Shown here in pieces: positions 16,624-24,501 of a DNA stretch of 64,000 bases; positions within the stretch are counted from its first letter, which is position 1, and every line of letters begins with the position of its first letter. Made by a program: the position numbers and the translations under genes. The DNA lies in contig CAWAJB010000003.1 of the NCBI GenBank assembly GCA_963782185.1, forward strand, positions 432,744 through 496,743, read 5' to 3'. Below the pieces are notes generated by a model. That model was not told where the DNA came from. It saw only the letters and a list, made by a program, of their open reading frames with translations, and ran no database searches. Origin of the DNA: RYN-230 sp963782185 (GTDB taxonomy: Bacteria; Actinomycetota; Actinomycetes; Streptosporangiales; Streptosporangiaceae).

Positions 16624-17655
16624 TCAGTGCCGCACCGCGGCCTGGGATCGCACCACCAGCACCACGGCGACGACGATCAGGGCTCCGCCGAGCAGCATCG
16701 ACGACGTCAGGGCCTCACCCAGCAGAGACGTGCCGAGGATCACGGCGATGATGGGATTGACGTAGGCGTAGGTGGCGACGGTCGCGGTGGGCAGGCGGCG
16801 TACGGCCACCACGTAAGCGCTGAACGCGATGATCGAGCCGGGTCCGATGAGGTAGGCCAGGGCCAGCCACGAGGCGGCCGACACGTGCGCGGGATCGAAC
16901 TGGCCGAATTCCCCGGTCACAGCGGCCACCGCGAGCAGCACTGCCCCGCCGGCCAGCATCTGCATCGAGGTGGCCAGCAACGGCCGGGAAGGAAGCGGCA
17001 CCCGCCGTGAGGCAATGGTGCCGGATGCCCAGCTGACACTAGCTATGAGGATGATCACGATGCCGATCCCGGGCGAGCCGCCTGTGCCTCCGTGCCCGGC
17101 CCCCGCGTGCCCGGCGCTGCCGCCGAACGGCCCGGCCAGGAATCCAACCCCCACCACGCCCGCGAGCAGGCCAGCCAGGGCCGGGAGGGCGATCCGGGTT
17201 CCGTTGAAGACGCGGTCGATAACGATCAGCCACAACGGGACCGTGGCCACGAGCAAGGCGGCCAGCCCGGACGGGACACTCCGCTCACCAGCCGACACCC
17301 CGCCGTTCCCGCCCGCCAGCAGCAGAGCGCCGACGAGGAGCGCAGACCACCATCCTGCGGCACGGGGCCGGTCGGCGGTGCGGAGCTCGGGACCACCAGA
17401 CCGGATGGCGAACGGGAACATGAGCAACCCGGCCACGACATAGCGGATACCCGCCATCAGCAACGGCGGCAGAGTCTCCACTCCGACCCGGATGGCAAAG
17501 TAAGTGCTGCCCCACAGCACCCAGACCACCAGCAGCGAGAGCCATCCCACCTGCCGTACGCCGCTCCCAGGCCGGTCCGGTCCAGCCTGGCCTGCGCCGG
17601 GCCCGCCGATCCGGGCCTCCTCGCCTCCCCGTTCTCCCGTCTCCGCGTTGACCAC
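16624..17655 (-). CDS. EamA/DMT-superfamily transporter
   Basis: About 343 residues from GTG 17655; earlier in-frame starts (17704, 17727) would add a non-conserved basic lead. Ten predicted membrane helices in two EamA repeats. The first opens LSLLVVWVLWGSTYFAIRVG, and the second contains IGIVIILIASVSWASGTIAS and ends TSLLGEALTSSMLLGGALIV. The LWGSTYFAIR and GE-x2-T motifs are typical of RhaT/YdcZ-like drug or metabolite exporters. Substrate unknown. Its 3' end is 44 bases from the initiator tRNA 5' end. Confidence 0.85.
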   Translation of the reverse strand: MVNAETGERGGEEARIGGPGAGQAGPDRPGSGVRQVGWLSLLVVWVLWGSTYFAIRVGVETLPPLLMAGIRYVVAGLLMFPFAIRSGGPELRTADRPRAAGWWSALLVGALLLAGGNGGVSAGERSVPSGLAALLVATVPLWLIVIDRVFNGTRIALPALAGLLAGVVGVGFLAGPFGGSAGHAGAGHGGTGGSPGIGIVIILIASVSWASGTIASRRVPLPSRPLLATSMQMLAGGAVLLAVAAVTGEFGQFDPAHVSAASWLALAYLIGPGSIIAFSAYVVAVRRLPTATVATYAYVNPIIAVILGTSLLGEALTSSMLLGGALIVVAVVLVVRSQAAVRH

Positions 17656-17769
17656 GCAGCCACGCTGCCCGCAAGACAGTCCTCTGGCCAGTGGCGGGAA
17701 CGCCATATTCCGACGGATTCCTGCCATTGTTCACGCAACCGGCGCCCAGCCGGCCCGAGACCAGCTGCC

Positions 17770-17964
17770 CGCGTCGCCAAGGAAATCACGATCACCGGCT
17801 CGATGGCCGTGCTGCACAGCTTCGAGCGGGCCGCGGAACTGTTCGCCGCCGGGGTGCTCGACCCGGACGTGTTCATCAGCGACCGGTTCCCGCTGGACGA
17901 CTACGCGGGGGCGCTGGACCGCTTCAAGCGCGGGATCGGCCGCAAGATCCAGGTCATCCCGTAA
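17770..17964 (+). pseudogene. Zinc alcohol dehydrogenase C-terminal fragment
   Basis: The frame reads AKEITITGSMAVLHSFERAA, then ELFAAGVLDPDVFISDRFPL, DDYAGALDRFKRGIGRKIQV and IP, stop. This is the C-terminal end of the catalytic domain of zinc-dependent medium-chain dehydrogenases. Zinc-site and Rossmann regions are missing, so it is a remnant. It is the first of four consecutive truncated genes. Confidence 0.7.
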
Positions 17965-18286
17965 CCGGCTGCTCCACGGGCTGGGCCCGCTGGAGGCGCT
18001 GGGCACGCTGGTGCACGACCAGCCGCTGGATGCCCAGGCTCACCGCCAGGTAGAGAACGATCGCGGCGTTGCCCAGGCCGGCGATGCTGTGGTCGGCGAC
18101 AAGGGCGTCATAACCCAGGTGAGCGGCCAGCGCCACGATCCACAACGACGCCGTAACCCAGCTTCCCCGCGACCAGGGCCGGCCTTCCTGCAGCCAGATC
18201 CGGACGGTGGCCGCGCGCAGCACGCCGAACACGGCGGCGAGCACCAGGCTGCCCAGCAGTGCCGCGAAGGTCACCGCGCCGGCGTG
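17954..18286 (-). pseudogene. Membrane protein (DUF1453/CcdC-like) lacking its N-terminus
   Basis: The minus-strand frame contains AGAVTFAALLGSLVLAAVFG, VLRAATVRIWLQEGRPWSRG, SWVTASLWIVALAAHLGY and GNAAIVLYLAVSLGIQRLVV, giving three membrane helices with the R-A-A-T-V-R-I-W and G-R-P-W motifs seen in a family of four- to five-helix actinobacterial proteins. The expected first helices are missing; upstream the sequence turns into a sulfotransferase fragment. GTG 18274 could still serve as a start, so a 106-residue product is possible. Confidence 0.55.
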
Positions 18287-18290
18287 GTGC

Positions 18291-18422
18291 TTATCGATGA
18301 ACTGGCAGGCGGGTCTCGATCGGAATCCTGTGGATCTGCGGGTGTTCGCCGAGAATGTCCGCGAGCTGCGATGTTCCCGAACGACCCGTACCCGCTACGA
18401 AGATCGGTGAGGGGGCAGACAC
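18291..18422 (-). pseudogene. Sulfotransferase N-terminal fragment
   Basis: GTG 18422 opens a 43-codon frame with PIFVAGTGRSGTSQLADILG and EHPQIHRIPIETRLPVHR before a stop. GTGRSGTSQL is the PAPS phosphosulfate-binding P-loop of bacterial sulfotransferases, and the IPIETR stretch follows it in that family. All of the catalytic and 3'-phosphate-binding remainder is gone. Confidence 0.65.
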
Positions 18423-18431
18423 GGCGTTCAG

Positions 18432-18551
18432 TTAAGTCTCGGCAGGCCCGGTCAGCAACCGCTTATCCGTGGTGCCGGCTTTGCAGCGCAGACCCGTGAT
18501 GGCGTCCCACAGTTCCGGCCGCTCGCTACAGCGGATCAGCTGCGGATTCAT
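18432..18551 (-). pseudogene. GNAT-like N-terminal fragment coupled to the epoxide hydrolase
   Basis: The ATG (18551-18549) overlaps the stop of the epoxide hydrolase in an ATGA arrangement. The 39-codon product MNPQLIRCSERPELWDAITG starts like an actinobacterial GNAT acetyltransferase and then diverges (LRCKAGTTDK) to a stop. Probably the truncated remainder of the second gene of an operon. Confidence 0.45.
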
Positions 18552-19726
18552 GGCGTCGCGCGGGCCGGGCGGAACACGTCACGCAGGGTCTGGGCCAGCA
18601 GGGCGGGCTCGGCCACGGCGGGAAAGTGCCCGCCCCGGTCGTGCTCGGCCCACGCGGTGACCGCGAAATACCGTTCGGCCAGCTCGCGGGGCGGCTTGGG
18701 GAACGGGACCCGCTCGCCGCCGAAGATGCTGACCGCGGTGGGCACGTTCGGCGGCTCCCCGGCCGGCATCGCGGCAGCGGGGTTGTGCGCGTAGGCCCAG
18801 TAGGGCAGCAACGACGAGGTGATGGTGCCGGTGACCCAGTACAGGGTCAGGGTGGCGAGCAGCAGGTCCCGGCCGAACGCCGGCTGGCCGTCGCGGGTGA
18901 CCGCGCTCCAGGCCGTGACCTTCTCGCCGATCCAGGCGGCCAGGCCGGCCGGGGAATCGTGCAGGGCGGCGCCGAGCGTGGACGGCTTGGTCGCGTGCTC
19001 GTGGGCGTACCCGCCCTCCTTCCTGGTCCAGGCGGCGGCCTCGGCCAGGAACGCTTCCTCCGCCGGGCTCCACTCCTCTCCGGGGCGGCACGGGCGCGGC
19101 GGCGCGGCCAGTCCCGGCGTGGCCAGGTGGATGCCCGCGACCGCGGCCGGGAAGTCCCGGGCCAGCCACGCGGTAACCCCGGCGCCGAGGTCGCTGCCGT
19201 GTGCGGCGAACCGGCGATAGCCCAGTCCCTCGGTCATCAGCCGGTGCCACAGCGCGGCGACCGCGTCGGCGGGCAGGCCGCCCGGCGGCGGGGCGGCGGA
19301 AAAGCCGAACCCCGGCAGTGACGGCACCACGACGGTGAACGCGTCCGCCGGATCGCCGCCGTGCGCGGCCGGGTCGGCCAGGAGCGGGATCAGGTCGAGG
19401 TACTCACAGAACGATCCGGGCCAGCCGTGGGTCAGCAACAACGGCAGCGGGTCGCGACCCTGCCCGGGAACGTGCACCAGGTGGATCCGCTGGCCGCCGA
19501 CGTCCGCTTCCTCGTGGGGAAGCTGGTCCAGCCGGGCCTGGAAGGCCGCGGTGTCGAACGACTCCCAGTCCGCGAGCAGCGCGGCCAGCCAGGACCGGGG
19601 CACGCCGCGTTCCCAGCCGTCCCCGTCCGCCGCGGCCAGCCGGGTCCGGCGCAACCGCTCCCGCAGGTCGGCGACCGCGTCCTCGGCCAGGGTGACCCGG
19701 ACCTCCCGGGTGCGCACATCGCCCAC
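18548..19726 (-). CDS. Epoxide hydrolase with EHN N-terminal domain
   Basis: 392 residues. The N-terminal EHN domain (about 8-115, VRVTLAEDAVADLRERLRRT) precedes an alpha/beta hydrolase domain with oxyanion motif LLTHGWPGSFCEYL, nucleophile region RRFAAHGSDLGAGVTAWLAR (Asp in HGSDLG), lid Tyr residues in LLPYWAYAHN, and a C-terminal EHDRGGHFPAVAEP supplying the catalytic His. It belongs to the microsomal epoxide hydrolase/juvenile-hormone-type subclass that hydrates epoxides to diols. A large hairpin sequence lies about 50 bases upstream of the start (19775-19838), and a GNAT-like remnant is coupled to its stop. Confidence 0.88.
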   Translation of the reverse strand: MGDVRTREVRVTLAEDAVADLRERLRRTRLAAADGDGWERGVPRSWLAALLADWESFDTAAFQARLDQLPHEEADVGGQRIHLVHVPGQGRDPLPLLLTHGWPGSFCEYLDLIPLLADPAAHGGDPADAFTVVVPSLPGFGFSAAPPPGGLPADAVAALWHRLMTEGLGYRRFAAHGSDLGAGVTAWLARDFPAAVAGIHLATPGLAAPPRPCRPGEEWSPAEEAFLAEAAAWTRKEGGYAHEHATKPSTLGAALHDSPAGLAAWIGEKVTAWSAVTRDGQPAFGRDLLLATLTLYWVTGTITSSLLPYWAYAHNPAAAMPAGEPPNVPTAVSIFGGERVPFPKPPRELAERYFAVTAWAEHDRGGHFPAVAEPALLAQTLRDVFRPARATP

Positions 19727-19774
19727 CCAGCCAGTGTGGCAGGCCCGTCACATCGATCATGGCCAGCACCCACC

Positions 19775-19838
19775 TTTCACGCCGGACGTGCGTCATGGCG
19801 GATGATTTGTCCGGTTATGGCGAACGTCCGGCGTGAAA
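19775..19838. repeat. Perfect 15-base inverted repeat with 34-base spacer
   Basis: TTTCACGCCGGACGT (19775-19789) and ACGTCCGGCGTGAAA (19824-19838). It lies between the end of the MFS gene and the start of the epoxide hydrolase gene, both on the minus strand. It is too widely spaced for an ordinary terminator and has no T tract. It could be a regulator-binding pair, a cruciform or the scar of a mobile element. Confidence 0.7.
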
Positions 19839-20011
19839 TGTGGACGGGAGGGGGCGGTGCGAGTTGTGGGACCCGGAGCTGTGCCGCAGCAGAGGAGGGG
19901 ATGGGGCGGGTAGGGGAGGGCTTCGGCGCGCTGTGCGGCGGCCGGCCCCCGGGCGGGCACGGGAAGGCCCCGGCGCTGGTGGCGCGCCGGGGCCTCGCGA
20001 TGGCAGGACGG

Positions 20012-21739
20012 TCAGGTGTCGGTGGTCGCGTCCTGGGGGTCGAGGGATTCGCGGGACATCGTGGTCCGCGGCGCGGAACCCGGCCGGGCCAGGATCTCCG
20101 GGGACTCCGTGGTCCCGTTCGGGCCGGGCTGGTCGAGGACCTCGGCCGCCACCGTGGCCCCCGGGACCGTCATGGTCCCCTCGGGAGCCGCAGCGTCCGC
20201 GTTCGGTTCCGGCCACTGCTTCAGTTCCACCTGGGGGATGAACCAGGTGGCCAGGAAGGCCAGCGCGGCGATCGGCACGGCCACAATGAATACCGTCTGG
20301 ATCGACTCCGCGTAGCCCGCGACGAAGCCCGCGTGCACCACGGTCGGCAGCTTGCCCAGCAGCGCCGGGGTGGCGTCGGCCGCGCTGAAGCCGGCCGGCA
20401 GGTGAATGCCGTGCAGGTGGCTGGCCAGGTTGCCCACGAGGACGTTGGAGAAGATGGCGCCGAAGATCGCGGTGCCGAACGACCCGCCGATGGAGCGGAA
20501 GAACGTGGCCCCCGACGTGGCGACGCCCAGCTCGCTGTGCGGCACCCCGTTCTGCACGATGATCACCAGCACCTGCATCACGCTGCCCAGGCCCAGGCCG
20601 AGGACCAGCATGTACATCGCATCGAGGAACGTGGACGTGTGCACGCCCATCAGGTGCAGCAGGAACAGGCCGAGGGTCATCAGGGCGGTCCCGACGATCG
20701 GGAAGAACCGGTACCTCCCGGTCCTGGAGATGACCTGACCGGAGCCGATCGACGTCACCAGCAGCCCGGCCATCAGCGGGAGCAGGTACACCCCGGAGAT
20801 GGTGGGGGAGATGCCCCGGACGACCTGGAAGAACGCGGGCAGGTACGTGATCGCGCCGAACATCGCGAAGCCGACGATGAAGCCGACGATGCTGGTCGTC
20901 GAGAAGGTGCGCAGCCGGAACAGGTGCAGCGGCAGGACCGGCTCCACCGCGCGCCGCTCGACCAGGACGAACAGGCCGATCAGCACGATCCCCGCCGCGC
21001 CCAGGATGTAGATGGGCGCTGACTTCCACGGATAGGTGGTGCCGCCCAGGCTGGTCAGCAGGATGAGCGAGGTCGCGGCGGCCGACAGCAGCAGGGTGCC
21101 GAGGTAGTCGATGACGTGGTGCACCCGGCTGAGCGTGCCGGGAACCTGGCTGGCCACCACCACGAGGGCGATGATGCCGATGGGCACGTTGATGTAGAAG
21201 ATCCAGCGCCAGGACAGGTTGTCCACGAAGACCCCGCCGAGCAGCGGGCCGATCACGCTGGACACGCCGAAGACCGCCCCGAACAGGCCCACGTACTTGC
21301 CCCGCTCGCGGGGCGAGACGATGTCGCCCACGATGGCCTGCGCGCCGACCATCAGCCCGCCACTGCCCAGGCCCTGCACCGCGCGGAACGCGATGAGCTC
21401 GAACATGGTATGGCTGAGGCCGGACAGGATCGAGCCGATCAGGAAGATCACGATAGCGGCCTGGAAGAAGATCTTCCGGCCGTACTGGTCACCCAGCTTG
21501 CCCCACAACGGCGTGGACACGGTGGTGGCGAGCAGGTACGCGGTGATAACCCAGGCGATGTGCGATCCGCCCTGGAGGTCGCCGACGATCGTGGGCAGCG
21601 CCGTCGACACGATCGTCTGGTCGAGCGCGGCCAGCAGCATGCCGAGCATCAGCGCGCCGATGATCAGGAAGATCCGGCGCTGGCTCAGCCCGGGCAGCGC
21701 GCTGCCGGGAGCTACGGCCGTGCTGTCAGGGGATGTCAT
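20012..21739 (-). CDS. MFS drug:H+ antiporter, DHA2 (EmrB/QacA) family, 14 TM
   Basis: 575 residues. First helix IFLIIGALMLGMLLAALDQT followed by IVSTALPTIVGDLQGGSHIA, the motif D1 (LDxTIVNVALP-type) of DHA2 exporters; motif A GKLGDQYGRKIFFQAAIVIF; motif C in GLGSGGLMVGAQAIVGDIVS and FLIGSILSG; 14 helices. The cytoplasmic C-terminal tail is long, Pro/Glu-rich and not conserved. It should export drugs or metabolites using the proton gradient. Its ATG overlaps the stop of the TetR gene by 4 bases, so both are made from one transcript and the regulator very probably controls the pump. Confidence 0.9.
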   Translation of the reverse strand: MTSPDSTAVAPGSALPGLSQRRIFLIIGALMLGMLLAALDQTIVSTALPTIVGDLQGGSHIAWVITAYLLATTVSTPLWGKLGDQYGRKIFFQAAIVIFLIGSILSGLSHTMFELIAFRAVQGLGSGGLMVGAQAIVGDIVSPRERGKYVGLFGAVFGVSSVIGPLLGGVFVDNLSWRWIFYINVPIGIIALVVVASQVPGTLSRVHHVIDYLGTLLLSAAATSLILLTSLGGTTYPWKSAPIYILGAAGIVLIGLFVLVERRAVEPVLPLHLFRLRTFSTTSIVGFIVGFAMFGAITYLPAFFQVVRGISPTISGVYLLPLMAGLLVTSIGSGQVISRTGRYRFFPIVGTALMTLGLFLLHLMGVHTSTFLDAMYMLVLGLGLGSVMQVLVIIVQNGVPHSELGVATSGATFFRSIGGSFGTAIFGAIFSNVLVGNLASHLHGIHLPAGFSAADATPALLGKLPTVVHAGFVAGYAESIQTVFIVAVPIAALAFLATWFIPQVELKQWPEPNADAAAPEGTMTVPGATVAAEVLDQPGPNGTTESPEILARPGSAPRTTMSRESLDPQDATTDT

Positions 21740-22434
21740 TCCTCGTCCTTTCCGGGCGCCGCCGTTCCCGTGACGGGGCGCAGTGAGCAGTGTTCGGGTA
21801 GTCCGTCGGCCAGGGCCTGGAACGCCCGGTCGGTGGCCTGGTCCAGTGGCTCGGTGCTGCCGGAGCAGGCCCAGAAGACGGTGGTCGCGCGGATCACCGC
21901 GCCGGCGATGCTGGCCAGCAGGGCCGGATACGGGTCACGGGCGGGATCGGTGCCCAGCCGCTCCGCGAGCGCCTCGGCCACGGCGCTCTCGACGCTCGCC
22001 ATGTGTCCCGACTGGGCGGCCCGAAGATGCGGGTCCGCCCGGACCGCCTTCATCCGGCGCAGCATGTCCCGCGGGTCGCCGCCCAGCTCGCCGAGTTCGT
22101 GGGTGATCACCCGCGCCTCGGTCACCATGGCCTTGCGCAGCGCGTCCAGGGGCGGTTCCCCCGGCGCCCCGTGCCGGACCCGCTCCCGCAGCGCCTCGAC
22201 CCGCTCGGGGTCCCCGCCGAACAGCGCGGCTTCCTTGGAGGGGAAGTAGTTGAAGAAGGTGCGCGGGGAGACGTCCGCCGCCTCGGCGATGTCCTCCACC
22301 GTGACGTGCGCGAAGCCCCGCTGGGCGACGAGATCGAGGGTATGCCGGCGCAGCGACCGGCGGGTGGCGAGCTTCTTGCGCTCGCGCAGCGAGGTGCGCG
22401 GTTCCGCCACCGGGATGGTATCGGCCAGAGTCAT
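21736..22434 (-). CDS. TetR-family regulator of the efflux pump
   Basis: 232 residues from ATG 22434. HTH region: RERKKLATRRSLRRHTLDLV and VEDIAEAADVSPRTFFNYFP followed by SKEAAL, standard for AcrR-type TetR repressors. The C-terminal ligand domain is Ala-rich and contains a conserved FWACSGSTEPLDQATDRAF helix. It is the first gene of a two-gene operon with the MFS transporter, a typical local repressor and pump arrangement. A 23-base interrupted palindrome 32 bases upstream is the probable operator and lies between it and the divergent SDR gene. Confidence 0.88.
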   Translation of the reverse strand: MTLADTIPVAEPRTSLRERKKLATRRSLRRHTLDLVAQRGFAHVTVEDIAEAADVSPRTFFNYFPSKEAALFGGDPERVEALRERVRHGAPGEPPLDALRKAMVTEARVITHELGELGGDPRDMLRRMKAVRADPHLRAAQSGHMASVESAVAEALAERLGTDPARDPYPALLASIAGAVIRATTVFWACSGSTEPLDQATDRAFQALADGLPEHCSLRPVTGTAAPGKDEE

Positions 22435-22465
22435 GTTGCGCTCACTGAAAGCTGATAACGCATCG

Positions 22466-22488
22466 AATGTTGCGGGCACATCAACATT
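22466..22488. promoter_or_regulatory. Candidate TetR operator in divergent promoter region
   Basis: AATGTTG-cgggcacat-CAACATT: perfect 7-base arms with a 9-base centre, in unusually AT-rich DNA between the divergent TetR-MFS operon and the SDR-DUF2867 gene. Symmetry and position fit autoregulation. Confidence 0.55.
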
Positions 22489-22657
22489 ACACACTGCGCA
22501 AAAATTCCTGGGCGCCCGGGAGATCCTGGCGGATGGCTCCCGCGCAGGTGGGGGCGGTGGCCGGCCAGCCCGGGCTGGGTGTGGCGCACGACTCGACAAC
22601 CGCCAACCCGCCACCTGCCGAATACCAGTCATCACCCCCGATGCGAGACTCGAGGAC

Positions 22658-24172
22658 ATGTCCACGTCACTGCGATGCCTGGTCACCGGCTCATCCGGGT
22701 ACATCGGCGGCCGCCTCGTGCCCGAACTGCTCGCGGCGGGCCACACAGTCCGGTGCATGGCCCGGGACCCCGGCAAGCTCAGTGACCGGCCCTGGACTGA
22801 CGACGTGGAGATCGCCCGGGCCGACGTCAGCGACGCCGGGGCGGTCCGGCAGGCGCTCCAGGACGTGGACGTGGCCTACTACCTGATCCACTCCCTCGGC
22901 ACCGGTCCCTCGTTCGAGCGGCGGGACCGGGAGGCGGCGGAGCTGTTCGGCGCGGCGGCCGCGGACATGGGCGTGCGGCGGATCGTCTACCTGGGCGGGA
23001 TCATCTCGGGCCCGGCCGCCGACCTGTCCCCGCACCTGCGCTCCCGGGGCGAGGTCGGCGACATCCTGCTGCGCAGCGGGGTGCCGACCGCCGCGCTGCA
23101 GGCCGCGGTGATCATCGGCAGCGGGTCGGCCTCGTTCGAGATGCTCCGCTACCTCACCGAGCGGCTGCCGGTCATGGTCACCCCGAAGTGGGTGCAGACC
23201 CGGATCCAGCCGATCGCGGTCAGCGACGTGCTCCGGTACCTGGTCGGCTGCGCGACGCTGCCGCCCGGCGTGAACCGCCGGTTCGACATCGGCGGCCCGG
23301 ACATCCTCACCTACGCGGAGATGATGCGGCGGTACACCGAGGCGGCCGGGCTGCCGCCGCGGGTGCTGGTCGCGGTGCCGCTGCTCACCCCGCGGCTGTC
23401 GTCGCTGTGGGTCGGGCTGGTCACGCCGGTACCCTCGGGGCTGGCCAGGCCGCTGGTGGAATCGCTGCGCAACGAGGTGGTGTGCGCCGAGCACGATATC
23501 GCGCAGTACGTGCCCGACCCGCCGGACGGCCTGCTGCCCATCGGCGAGGCCATCGCCCTGGCCCTGCGGCACACCCGGGAGGGGGACGTGTCCACCCGCT
23601 GGTCCTCCGCGGGCACGCCCGGCGCGCCGAGCGACCCGCTGCCCAGCGACCCGTCGTGGGCGGGGGGCTCCCTGTTCGTGGATGACCGGAGCAGCGTGGT
23701 CCGGGCCTCACCCGAGGCGCTGTGGCGGGTCATCGAGGGTATCGGCGGCGAGACCGGCTGGTACTCGTTCCCGCTGGCCTGGGGTGTGCGCGGGCTCATG
23801 GACCGGCTGGCCGGCGGGGTCGGGCTGCGCCGCGGCCGCCGTGACCCCCGGCATCTGCTGGTCGGCGACGCACTGGACTTCTGGCGGGTCGAGGCCATCA
23901 CGCCGGGGTCGCTGCTCCGGCTGCGCGCCGAGATGAAACTCCCCGGCCTGGCCTGGCTCGAACTGTCCGTGGGCGCCGATGAGCAGGGCCGGACCGTCTA
24001 CCACCAGCGGGCCATCTTCCAGCCCCGCGGCGCGGCAGGCATCGTGTACTGGCGCTCGATCTCCCCGTTCCACGGCGCCGTGTTCGGAGGCATGGTGCGC
24101 AACATCGCCCAGGCCGCCGAGCGCGGCGGCACCTGGGGGGCCGCCACGGCCGAGACCACCGGGCACAGGTAG
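22658..24172 (+). CDS. NAD(P)-binding SDR fused to DUF2867
   Basis: 504 residues from ATG 22658. N-terminal extended-SDR Rossmann fold: CLVTGSSGYIGGRLVPELLA (TGxxGxxG), ADVSDAGAVRQALQDVDVAY, YLIHSLG, RRIVYLGGIIS. From about residue 330 a DUF2867 domain follows (START/SRPBCC-like): SSVVRASPEALWRVIEGIGG and GDALDFWRVEAITPGSLLRL, ending with YWRSISPFHGAVFGGMVRNI. This two-domain type is common in actinobacteria, and its substrate is unknown. It is divergent from the TetR-MFS pair across the candidate operator, so it could belong to the same regulon. Confidence 0.85.
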   Translation: MSTSLRCLVTGSSGYIGGRLVPELLAAGHTVRCMARDPGKLSDRPWTDDVEIARADVSDAGAVRQALQDVDVAYYLIHSLGTGPSFERRDREAAELFGAAAADMGVRRIVYLGGIISGPAADLSPHLRSRGEVGDILLRSGVPTAALQAAVIIGSGSASFEMLRYLTERLPVMVTPKWVQTRIQPIAVSDVLRYLVGCATLPPGVNRRFDIGGPDILTYAEMMRRYTEAAGLPPRVLVAVPLLTPRLSSLWVGLVTPVPSGLARPLVESLRNEVVCAEHDIAQYVPDPPDGLLPIGEAIALALRHTREGDVSTRWSSAGTPGAPSDPLPSDPSWAGGSLFVDDRSSVVRASPEALWRVIEGIGGETGWYSFPLAWGVRGLMDRLAGGVGLRRGRRDPRHLLVGDALDFWRVEAITPGSLLRLRAEMKLPGLAWLELSVGADEQGRTVYHQRAIFQPRGAAGIVYWRSISPFHGAVFGGMVRNIAQAAERGGTWGAATAETTGHR

Positions 24173-24184
24173 GCGACCCGGGCC

Positions 24185-24455
24185 GGCGCGGGGGTTGACC
24201 CCGCTGGAGATCGACCCCAGGTAGGAGGAATAGATGATGCCGGTAATCCCGGCGGTGAGGCCACACGGCGCGAACGCCGCCACCTTGATCCGGCTCACAT
24301 TGACACCCGCCCGGCGGGCCGCCTCGGCGTTGCCGCCGATGGCGTAGATATAACGGCCGAACCGGGTCCGGCCGAGCAGCGTCGTGTAGATGACCAGGAC
24401 GGCCAGCACCACCAGGACGACCCAGGGCAGTCCCCGCACGGCCAGCAATAGGCCC
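24185..24455 (-). pseudogene. Sugar ABC permease internal fragment (XylH/RbsC-like)
   Basis: The minus strand reads LPWVVLVVLAVLVIYTTLLG, then RTRFGRYIYAIGGNAEAARR, AGVNVSRIKVAAFAPCGLTA and GITGIIYSSYLGSISSGVNP. GRYIYAIGGNAEAARRAGV is the signature of BPD_transp_2 monosaccharide permeases. Both ends are cut: upstream it meets the MerR promoter, downstream the DUF2867 gene end. No binding protein or ATPase gene accompanies it. Confidence 0.75.
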
Positions 24456-24463
24456 CGCGGCGC

Positions 24464-24494
24464 TTGACTCCGTACCGAAGTACGGCTGTTAGCT
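24464..24494 (+). promoter_or_regulatory. MerR-type promoter/operator, 19-base spacer
   Basis: TTGACT (24464-24469), 19 bases, TTAGCT (24489-24494). Between them is the perfect dyad CCGTAC-CGAA-GTACGG (24470-24485). The overlong spacer with a central dyad is the diagnostic design of MerR-controlled promoters and closely resembles mer operators. The start point would fall at about 24501, making the downstream ATG 24502 leaderless. Confidence 0.8.
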
Positions 24495-24501
24495 TGCGGG
24501 C

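Noticed and set aside
19361..21022. 553-codon plus-strand frame over the epoxide hydrolase/MFS genes
   Set aside because: Repetitive Gly/Arg/Asp/His composition, no start signal, fully antisense to two well supported genes.
24464..24494. True mercury-resistance operon
   Set aside because: The operator is mer-like, but the regulator lacks the first metal Cys and no merA/merT-like gene is present.
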